From CAYQTL01 sp964420405 (lineage in GTDB: Bacteria; Acidobacteriota; Thermoanaerobaculia; Thermoanaerobaculales; Sulfomarinibacteraceae), in assembly GCA_964420405.1 (NCBI GenBank), contig CAYQTL010000139.1, positions 1 through 6,197 of the forward strand: a stretch of 6,197 nt of DNA, given 5' to 3'. Both the position numbers and the translations under genes were made by a program. The notes under the pieces are model-generated. The model was given only the letters and a program-made list of their open reading frames with translations, was not told the origin of the DNA and did not search any database. Shown here piece after piece: positions 1 through 6,197 of the stretch. How positions within the stretch are numbered: the first letter of the stretch is position 1; each line of letters starts with the position of its first letter.

Positions 1-85
1 CCCGGCAGAGCTGCGCGGCCGAGGCCACGGACACCGAGGCGGCCAGGCCGACGAGCACGCGGCAGGCGACGGAGACCCACGTCAT
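1..85 (-). CDS. Start of an exported protein of unknown function (partial, cut by the left edge)
   Basis: An ATG at 85-83 on the minus strand opens a frame that stays open for 28 codons to the window edge. The translation is a convincing signal peptide. A short N-terminus with Arg9 leads into a hydrophobic stretch (V-L-V-G-L-A-A-S-V-S-V, residues 10-20) and an A-S-A-A cleavage site at residues 21-24, followed by Q-L-C-R. The product should therefore be exported. Too little of the mature protein is present to name a family. No purine-rich ribosome binding site precedes the ATG, and the proposed -10 element ends only 11 nt upstream, so the message may be leaderless or nearly so. The gene is divergent from the FG-GAP gene at 683. 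The alternative is a chance open frame, but the complete signal-peptide pattern together with a correctly placed promoter makes a gene more likely. Confidence 0.6.
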   Translation of the reverse strand, partial: MTWVSVACRVLVGLAASVSVASAAQLCR

Positions 86-95
86 CGGTCGTGTC

Positions 96-107
96 CAGAC
101 TATCATC
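96..107 (-). promoter_or_regulatory. Extended -10 promoter of the left-edge gene
   Basis: Read on the minus strand this is GATGATAGTCTG, which contains TGnTAnnnT (TG-A-TAGTCT), the extended -10 form that can work without a good -35 box. It lies 11 nt upstream of the ATG at 85. A nearly identical 12-mer (GATGCTAGCCTG) lies upstream of the peptidase gene at 5373-5384. No convincing -35 is seen at the usual spacing. A weak inverted repeat (ATCTG at 112-116, CAGAT at 125-129) lies just upstream, where a -35 or operator would sit, but it is too short to call. Confidence 0.45.
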
Positions 108-279
108 GGCGATCTGTCAGGCAGCAGATACGTCACGATGTGCGGACTGACCACGGGAGCCTCGCTGCGGTTCCGGCGGATCCTGTCAAGTCCTGATGAG
201 AGGCTGCCGACTGAGGTGTAGGGATCGGGGGTGATCGCCGCCCGACGCCGGACTTTCGCCCCCCGCGTCTCGGCCTGCA
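108..279. other. Intergenic spacer without a recognisable gene
   Basis: This is the proximal part of the divergent spacer between the left-edge gene and the FG-GAP gene. It is less GC-biased than the repeat block that follows. The only structure I see is the weak ATCTG/CAGAT inverted repeat at 112-129. No open frame here has a ribosome binding site and a protein-like composition. Confidence 0.5.
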
Positions 280-448
280 TCCCCCGACCCCCGCCGCCCG
301 ACTCTCTGCCCGACTCCCGCTGCCCGCGCCCCGCCCCCCGGCCCGCCAATGCCGACTTGCACGTCGGCGCCACGGGGCATCCGCCGCCCGATCCCCTCTG
401 CCCCGTCGCCCGTCCCCCGACTCCCGCCCCACTCCGCAGCTCGCACTC

Positions 449-472
449 CGCTTGCCGCCAGGATGGCGGCGC
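449..472. repeat. Short GC palindrome, copy 1
   Basis: GCCGCCA at 454-460 and TGGCGGC at 464-470 form a perfect 7-bp stem around a 3-nt loop (GGA). The shared core runs from CCGCTTGCC through GGCGGCGC. A second copy lies at 569-592, exactly 120 bp downstream, with a different loop. It may be a member of a dispersed small-palindrome family. It sits inside the heptamer block but does not follow the heptamer pattern. Confidence 0.6.
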
Positions 473-568
473 TACGGAACGACCCCGGATCCCGACTCCC
501 GACTCCCGGCTCCCGACTCCCGCCGCCCGGATCCTGGATCCCGGGAACCGGCGATCGGGCTCGACCCC

Positions 569-592
569 CGCTTGCCGCCAGCCTGGCGGCGC
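569..592. repeat. Short GC palindrome, copy 2
   Basis: GCCGCCAG at 574-581 and CTGGCGGC at 583-590 pair around a single C. This is the same CCGCTTGCCGCCAG..TGGCGGCGC core as at 449-472, with the stems conserved and the loop changed. That pattern of conserved arms and a variable loop is what a maintained hairpin would show. Confidence 0.6.
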
Positions 593-668
593 GGTACCCG
601 CTGCCCGTCGCCCGGACTCCGTGTCCTCTTTCGGGCCGTTTCGTCGCGTACACCTTCGAGAGCACTCT

Positions 669-673
669 GGAGG
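669..673 (+). promoter_or_regulatory. Ribosome binding site fixing the FG-GAP gene start
   Basis: GGAGG lies 9 nt before the ATG at 683. It decides the start. The frame is open further upstream to an ATG at 452, but that extension translates the heptamer repeats and would bury the signal peptide. Confidence 0.75.
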
Positions 674-682
674 ATACCGACG

Positions 683-2926
683 ATGCGCGCTTCCGACATT
701 CGACGCGCCGCGACCCTCGCGGCCACCGTGGCACTGACCCTCACCCTGGCGGCCGGCGACGCCGGCGCCGACGGCTTCACGATCCGCTGGCAGCAGCTCC
801 CGGCCGCCTCGAGCTTCGGCGTCAGCCTCGGCGACGTCGACGCCGACGGCGACCTCGACGCCTACGTCGCCGAGCTCGACGGGCCCGACATCCTGTGGCT
901 CAACGACGGCAACGGCGTGTTCACGAGCAGCGGCCAGGTCCTCGACGGCGGCCGCGGCACCGCGCCGGTGCTCGCCCTGCTCGACAACGACCTCTACCTC
1001 GACCTGTGGCTGACCCGCCTTCTCCAGACCAACTCGGTGTGGCTCAACGACGGCACCGGGCAGCTCGCCGACAGCGGCCAGTCCCTCGGCGCCGGCTCCA
1101 GCCACCGCGGCGCGGCGGTCGCCGACCTCGACGGCGACTCCGACCTCGACGTGCTCGTGTCGACCGACACCACGACCGACCACAACCGCGTGTTCCTGAA
1201 CGACGGCAGCGGCGTGTTCACCGACAGCGGCCAGATGGTGGGCACGTACTTCACCCGCGTCGCCGCCCTCGGAGACGTCGACGGCGACACCGACCTCGAC
1301 GCGGTGCTCGGCAACAACGGCCTCAACCGGCTGTGGCTGAACGACGGCGCGGGCACCTTCACCGACTCCGGTGCCACCGTCGGCTCGGGCGGCACCTTCG
1401 GCCTCGTCCTCGGCGACCTCGACGGCGACAGCGACCTCGACGCGTTCGCCGCCAACGGGTCGATCAGCGGCGAGGCCGACACGGTGTGGCTCAACGACGG
1501 CGGCGGCGCCTTCACCGACTCCGGGCAGAGCCTCGGCAACGACTACTCGTTCTCGGCGGCGCTGCTCGACGCCGACGGCGACTCCGACCTCGACGCCTTC
1601 GTCGGCACCAACGCCGGCCAGATGGACCGCCTGTGGCTCAACGACGGCGCCGGGACGTTCACCGACTCCGGCCAGACCCTCGGGGTCGGGGGCGCGATCG
1701 GCGTCGGCATCGGCGACCTCGACGGCGACACCGACCTCGACATTTTCACCGCCAACCGGTACCAGCCGAACCAGGTGTGGCTCAACGACGGCAGCGGCTC
1801 CTACTCCGACAGCGGGCAGCTGCTCGGCAGCAGCGGAGCCCAGTCGGTGGACCTCGCGGACCTCGACGGCGACGGCGACCTCGACGCCTTCCTCGGCAAC
1901 ATCGCCGGGACCGCCCGGGTGCTGCTCAACAGCGGCGGCGGAGCGTTCACGGACTCGGGGCAGTGGCTGGTCAACGGCTTCGGCAACAACAACAGCATCG
2001 TCGTGCTCGCCGACCTCGACGGCGACTCCGACGCCGACGCCTACGTCGCGAACACGCCGTTCTCGGGCGCCGCGGACAACGCGGACCGCATCTGGCTGAA
2101 CGGCGGCGCCGGGAGCTTCACCGACTCGGGGCAGCTTCTCGGCTCGGAGAACACGGGCGCGATCGCGATCGGCGACGTCGACGGCGACACCGACCTCGAC
2201 GTGGTGGCCGGCAACGCGCCGTACGGCCTCGCGACCGGCGAGGACCGGGTGTGGCTCAACGACGGCGCCGGGACGCTGACCGACTCGGGCCAGACGCTCG
2301 CGGTCGGCAACACGCGGGCGCTCGTCCTCGCCGACTTCGACGGCGACACGGACCTCGACCTGTTCGTCGGCCTCGCGAGCAGCACCGCCGACCAGATCTG
2401 GACCAACAACGGCTCCGGCGCGTTCACCGACACGGCGCAGGCCCTCGGGTCCGGCAACACGTTCGCAGCCGCCGCCGGGGACCTCGACGGCGACGGCGAC
2501 CTCGACGTCTTCGCGGGCGCCCACGGGCCGAACGCCGTCTACCTCAACGACGGCAACGGGGTGTTCACCGACACCGGCCAGGCCCTCGGCGGGTCGCAGA
2601 CCAACGCCGTCCACCTGTTCGACTGCGACGGCGACGGCGACCTCGACGCGTGGACCTCCAACGGCGCCAGCGGCGGACAGGCGAACCGCGTGTGGCTCAA
2701 CGACGGCACCGGGACGTTCACCGACGCCGGGCTCCTGCTCGGCTCGAGCCAGAGCCTCGGCAGCGCCATGGCCGACCTCGACGCCGACGGCGACGAGGAC
2801 GTGTTCGTCGCCAACGGGCTCGGCGACAGCCGGGTGTGGATGAACACCCTGTACGCCTCGACCGTGTTCCAGGAGGACATGGAGGACGGGACGCTCAACG
2901 GGTGGTCGGCGGTGGTCGGCAACTGA
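683..2926 (+). CDS. Secreted FG-GAP/VCBS-repeat beta-propeller protein
   Basis: This 747-residue exported protein is built almost wholly of one repeat. The signal peptide has RR at residues 7-8, a hydrophobic core at about 9-24 and an A-G-A cleavage site at 27-29. Fourteen repeats of 47-54 residues follow, each with a calcium-binding loop of the form D-x-D-G-D-x-D-x-D. The loops start near residues 51, 101, 148, 198, 245, 296, 345, 393, 444, 498, 551, 600, 648 and 698. Each loop is followed by a WLNDGxGxFTDSGQ-type hairpin. Loop 2 (101-109) is degenerate and keeps only part of its aspartates. Repeats of this class form blades of beta-propellers in integrin-like and bacterial surface proteins, with calcium bound in the loops. 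The last repeat lacks its second half, and residues 31-45 at the N-terminus resemble that missing half, so ring closure is plausible. The C-terminal tail (about 728-747, ..EDMEDGTLNGWS..) is short and acidic. The only cysteine in the mature chain is Cys649. Role, ligand and anchoring are unknown; adhesion or surface display is inference. Confidence 0.93.
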   Translation: MRASDIRRAATLAATVALTLTLAAGDAGADGFTIRWQQLPAASSFGVSLGDVDADGDLDAYVAELDGPDILWLNDGNGVFTSSGQVLDGGRGTAPVLALLDNDLYLDLWLTRLLQTNSVWLNDGTGQLADSGQSLGAGSSHRGAAVADLDGDSDLDVLVSTDTTTDHNRVFLNDGSGVFTDSGQMVGTYFTRVAALGDVDGDTDLDAVLGNNGLNRLWLNDGAGTFTDSGATVGSGGTFGLVLGDLDGDSDLDAFAANGSISGEADTVWLNDGGGAFTDSGQSLGNDYSFSAALLDADGDSDLDAFVGTNAGQMDRLWLNDGAGTFTDSGQTLGVGGAIGVGIGDLDGDTDLDIFTANRYQPNQVWLNDGSGSYSDSGQLLGSSGAQSVDLADLDGDGDLDAFLGNIAGTARVLLNSGGGAFTDSGQWLVNGFGNNNSIVVLADLDGDSDADAYVANTPFSGAADNADRIWLNGGAGSFTDSGQLLGSENTGAIAIGDVDGDTDLDVVAGNAPYGLATGEDRVWLNDGAGTLTDSGQTLAVGNTRALVLADFDGDTDLDLFVGLASSTADQIWTNNGSGAFTDTAQALGSGNTFAAAAGDLDGDGDLDVFAGAHGPNAVYLNDGNGVFTDTGQALGGSQTNAVHLFDCDGDGDLDAWTSNGASGGQANRVWLNDGTGTFTDAGLLLGSSQSLGSAMADLDADGDEDVFVANGLGDSRVWMNTLYASTVFQEDMEDGTLNGWSAVVGN

Positions 2927-2954
2927 GGCCGGGGGCGCGAGCCGGTCGACGCGG

Positions 2955-2996
2955 GATTCCGATCCCGATCCCGATCCCGATCCCGATCCCGATCCC
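2955..2996 (+). repeat. GATCCC hexamer array after the FG-GAP stop codon
   Basis: Six perfect GATCCC units run from 2961 to 2996, preceded by one variant unit (GATTCC, 2955-2960). The array begins 28 nt after the stop codon. Its reverse complement recurs at 3097-3120. CCGATCCCGATCCCG at 2959-2973 is perfectly complementary to 3108-3122, giving a possible 15-bp stem. Confidence 0.9.
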
Positions 2997-3014
2997 GACG
3001 AAAGCTGGTCCCCA

Positions 3015-3035
3015 CCTGCCTGCGTGTCAGGCGGG
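3015..3035. terminator. Stem-loop between convergent genes, possible bidirectional terminator
   Basis: CCTGCCTG at 3015-3022 pairs with CAGGCGGG at 3028-3035, giving 8 bp with one G-U pair and a 5-nt loop (CGTGT). It lies in the 205-bp spacer between two converging genes, where a shared terminator is expected. There is no T-run on either side, so it is not a classical intrinsic terminator. It could instead be a small repeated palindrome. Confidence 0.4.
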
Positions 3036-3096
3036 CCGACCCCGATCGGAGGCCGGGCGTTCGACTGGGTGAGGGCGCCACGCGCAGCACAACATC

Positions 3097-3120
3097 GGGA
3101 ACGGGAGCGGGATCGGGATC
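3097..3120 (-). repeat. GATCCC hexamer array after the peptidase stop codon
   Basis: On the plus strand this reads GGGAAC, GGGAGC, GGGATC, GGGATC. On the minus strand, the sense strand of the peptidase, it reads GATCCC, GATCCC, GCTCCC, GTTCCC, starting 11 nt after the peptidase stop. It mirrors the array at 2955-2996, and together they form an inverted repeat flanking about 100 bp. Confidence 0.85.
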
Positions 3121-3131
3121 GGAGGAGGGCC

Positions 3132-5327
<2,196 letters not shown>

Positions 5328-5372
5328 GTCCCCCTGTGCCGCGTCGCCCGCCGGACCCCGGCGGACCGCGGA

Positions 5373-5384
5373 CAGGCTAGCATC
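5373..5384 (-). promoter_or_regulatory. Extended -10 promoter of the S46 peptidase gene
   Basis: On the minus strand this reads GATGCTAGCCTG, containing TG-C-TAGCCT (TGnTAnnnT). It implies a transcription start near 5367 and a leader of about 40 nt before the ATG at 5327. Ten of 12 bases match the element at 96-107. There is no good -35, which is consistent with an extended -10 promoter. Confidence 0.45.
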
Positions 5385-5439
5385 CCCGGTCCTCGCCGAC
5401 CCTGCGATCCGGCCCCCCCGCGGTACGCCCTCCCCTCCC

Positions 5440-5485
5440 GATCCCGGTCAACGTTCCGTCGCGATCCCGATCAACGTCCCGTCCC
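5440..5485 (+). repeat. 23-bp tandem duplication
   Basis: Two adjacent 23-bp units, 5440-5462 and 5463-5485, match at 20 of 23 positions. Each begins GATCCCG and contains TCAACGT. The pair leads directly into a GATCCC hexamer array, so each unit may be a hexamer array unit carrying an unrelated 17-bp segment. Confidence 0.75.
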
Positions 5486-5515
5486 GATCCCGATCCCGTT
5501 CCCGATCCCGATCCC
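5486..5515 (+). repeat. GATCCC hexamer array upstream of the peptidase
   Basis: Five hexamers in perfect phase: GATCCC, GATCCC, GTTCCC, GATCCC, GATCCC. This is the same unit as in the arrays at 2955-2996 and 3097-3120. The GTTCCC variant also occurs in the minus-strand reading of 3097-3102. No gene precedes it on the plus strand within this window. Confidence 0.85.
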
Positions 5516-5529
5516 GATGGCACCCGTCA

Positions 5530-5598
5530 CAGCGGCAGCGACCGCGGCAGGTTGGCAGCGACAGGTGGCGGCGACACGATCAGCGACAGCGGCAGTGC
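5530..5598 (-). repeat. Degenerate CAGCGR hexamer array
   Basis: CAGCGG or CAGCGA recurs at 5530, 5536, 5556, 5581 and 5587, with related units between them (CAGGTT, CAGGTG, CAGTGC). The reverse complement of the unit (YCGCTG) is the phase-shifted form of the GTCGCT unit at 5695-5724, so the two arrays are inverted relative to each other. Phase is imperfect, suggesting decay. Confidence 0.6.
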
Positions 5599-5600
5599 GC

Positions 5601-5647
5601 GCGGCGACCGGCATGACGGTGCTCGCCGAAGCGGCGACCCGGCATGA
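5601..5647 (+). repeat. Pair of 16-17 bp direct repeats
   Basis: GCGGCGACCGGCATGA at 5601-5616 recurs as GCGGCGACCCGGCATGA at 5631-5647, differing by one inserted C and separated by 14 bp. They lie between two inverted hexamer arrays. No coding function is evident. Confidence 0.6.
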
Positions 5648-5694
5648 TCGCGCCGCCGTTCCGACCGCCCGCCGGCAGGGCGATCCAGGCCGCC

Positions 5695-5724
5695 GTCGCT
5701 GTCGCTGTTCCTGACGCTGACGCT
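5695..5724 (+). repeat. GNCGCT hexamer array
   Basis: Five hexamers in perfect phase: GTCGCT, GTCGCT, GTTCCT, GACGCT, GACGCT. The same units recur at 5852-5900 and 6071-6088, and in inverted form at 5530-5598. Confidence 0.8.
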
Positions 5725-5741
5725 GTACGGGTGGCGAGAGT

Positions 5742-5804
5742 CGGGAATCGGGCGGCGGGCTGCGGGAGTCCGGGGTCGGGCGGCGGGGCGCGGGTGCCGG
5801 GGCC
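5742..5804 (-). repeat. Heptamer array (CGGGNNN on plus, NNNCCCG on minus)
   Basis: Nine consecutive 7-bp units keep perfect phase over 63 bp. Eight begin CGGG and one (5770-5776) is CCGGGGT. On the minus strand this is the same NNNCCCG unit as at 280-621, sharing variants such as actCCCG and ccgCCCG. It is flanked by GNCGCT hexamer arrays on both sides. Confidence 0.8.
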
Positions 5805-5851
5805 GCGGTGCGGTGTCGACCGACGACGCGGATCGGAGCCGCGACAGGCTG

Positions 5852-5900
5852 GACGCTGACGCTGTCCCTGTCGCTGACCTCCGACGCTGCCCCTGCCGCT
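5852..5900 (+). repeat. GNCGCT hexamer array, left of the large palindrome
   Basis: Eight units: GACGCT, GACGCT, GTCCCT, GTCGCT, a 7-nt GACCTCC, GACGCT, GCCCCT and GCCGCT. The array runs directly into the palindrome at 5897, and the same kind of array resumes on the other side at 6065. Confidence 0.8.
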
Positions 5901-6068
5901 AGGAGGTCGTAGGGCATAGATGGCGGATGGATTTCGGAGCGTCGTGAGATGCCCGTTTTCGGCGGATTCGAGGCGCAGTACTCTGAGTACGGGCCGAGAA
6001 TCCGCCGGAAACGGGCGCTCACGACGCCCGAAAGGCGCCGTCAGTCTATGCCCTACGCCCTCCTAGCG
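5897..6068. repeat. Large imperfect palindrome (about 172 bp)
   Basis: The two halves are reverse complements centred on GTACTC-T-GAGTAC (5978-5990, centre 5984). The outer 24 bp (5897-5920 against 6045-6068) match with one mismatch. The inner arms share the blocks TTTCGG, GCGTCGTGAG, GCCCG and CGGCGGATTC, with scattered mismatches and three 1-nt gaps. The ends carry AGGAGG on the left and CCTCCT on the right. As RNA or single-stranded DNA this would form one long hairpin. It carries no credible gene. Its size and terminal inverted repeats fit a MITE-like or other non-autonomous palindromic element, or a structured RNA; I cannot tell which. Confidence 0.8.
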
Positions 6069-6088
6069 CTGTTCCTGATTCTGTCGCT
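6065..6088 (+). repeat. GNNNCT hexamer array, right of the large palindrome
   Basis: Four units: AGCGCT, GTTCCT, GATTCT and GTCGCT. They have the same orientation and unit type as the array at 5852-5900, as if one array had been split by the palindrome. Confidence 0.65.
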
Positions 6089-6197
6089 GGACCCCGACCG
6101 TTGTCGCGCGGTCCGGGCCGGGAGGCGTGCGGGCTCGGGAGTCGCGGATCGGCGGCCGGAGGGTGGCTGTCAAGGGTGCAACGAGCGGCTCGGAGCC
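6089..6197. other. Right-edge sequence without a recognisable feature
   Basis: This is GC-rich sequence with four irregularly spaced CGGG motifs (from 6114 to 6139) but no regular repeat phase. Minus-strand frames open to the edge are Pro/Arg-rich and look like non-coding translation. A TTGACA on the minus strand (6173-6168) has no matching -10 at the usual spacing. Confidence 0.4.

Larger units (their letters stand above)
280..621 (+). repeat. Heptamer tandem arrays (NNNCCCG) in the spacer upstream of the FG-GAP gene
   Basis: The tetramer CCCG recurs at exact 7-nt spacing in several runs. There are three units at 280-300, four at 313-340, four at 399-426, ten at 481-550 and four at 594-621. 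The three variable bases are most often act, gat, gct, ccg, tcg or ctg. The longest run (481-550) keeps perfect 7-nt phase with only minor decay: its eighth unit has CCTG and its tenth ACCG. The open frames crossing this block are low-complexity in all readings (Pro/Arg/Ser/Gly rich), as expected of repeats rather than genes. Phase is lost between runs, so the block looks like decayed or interrupted slippage arrays. It resembles the heptameric short tandemly repeated sequences known from cyanobacteria in style, not in sequence. Function is unknown. Confidence 0.8.

Noticed and set aside
112..129. ATCTG/CAGAT inverted repeat as an operator for the left-edge gene
   Set aside because: Five-base arms are expected by chance, and there is no second copy or regulator gene to support it.
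280..621. CRISPR array
   Set aside because: The repeats are 7 bp with no spacers of about 30 bp, and no cas genes are present.
452..682. N-terminal extension of the FG-GAP protein to the ATG at 452
   Set aside because: It would translate heptamer repeats and place the signal peptide internally. The ATG at 683 has a GGAGG at good spacing.
349..3072. A 907-codon plus-strand open frame overlapping the FG-GAP gene
   Set aside because: It is an Arg/Pro-rich off-frame shadow of the repeat gene. It has no signal peptide or domain, and it begins and ends inside simple repeats.
5471..6022. A 183-codon minus-strand open frame across the hexamer arrays and palindrome
   Set aside because: Its composition is that of translated hexamers and heptamers (Arg/Ser/Pro and Ile-Gly runs), without a ribosome binding site or a recognisable domain.
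5920..6066. A 48-codon open frame inside the large palindrome, preceded by AGGAGG
   Set aside because: The AGGAGG lies 13 nt before the ATG, too far for efficient use, and belongs to the palindrome's terminal repeat. The frame simply reads through both arms and shows no protein-like pattern.
6168..6173. A minus-strand TTGACA as a -35 box
   Set aside because: No -10-like hexamer lies 16-18 bp downstream and no gene follows in that direction. The TTGACA at 189-184 fails in the same way.

Overview
This is a very GC-rich bacterial window with strong G/C preference at third codon positions. It holds two complete genes, both encoding exported proteins and converging on each other, plus the first 28 codons of a third exported protein running off the left edge. 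The rest is repeat-rich non-coding DNA. An S46-family dipeptidyl peptidase, a long secreted FG-GAP/VCBS beta-propeller protein and Gram-negative-style signal peptides suggest a didermic, protein-degrading, soil or marine type of bacterium. Acidobacteriota is my guess; Gemmatimonadota, Myxococcota or a related GC-rich phylum would fit too. No marker gene is present to decide.

Layout. 1-85 (minus): start of an unidentified exported protein, with an extended -10 promoter just upstream. 86-682: a divergent intergenic region of about 600 bp, largely filled (280-621) by heptamer arrays of the form NNNCCCG and by two copies of a short GC-rich palindrome exactly 120 bp apart. 683-2926 (plus): a 747-residue secreted protein of 14 FG-GAP/VCBS-like repeats with D-x-D-G-D-x-D-x-D calcium-binding loops. 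2927-3131: a convergent intergenic region with a stem-loop, and a GATCCC hexamer array just after each gene's stop codon, each on that gene's sense strand. 3132-5327 (minus): a complete 731-residue S46 dipeptidyl peptidase with an intact His85/Asp222/Ser660 triad and a DPP7-type glycine in the specificity position. 5328-6197: about 870 bp with no credible gene. It holds the peptidase promoter, a 23-bp tandem duplication, several hexamer arrays, a heptamer array in the opposite orientation to that at 280-621, and an imperfect palindrome of about 172 bp interrupting a hexamer array.

The peptidase probably trims peptides in the periplasm, removing N-terminal dipeptides. The propeller protein is probably a calcium-stabilised surface or extracellular protein. 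Nothing ties the two into one pathway: they are convergent and separately transcribed.

The most unusual content is non-coding. A small vocabulary of hexamers and heptamers is confined to the spaces between genes, the convergent gene ends carry paired arrays, and one large hairpin element sits inside such an array.
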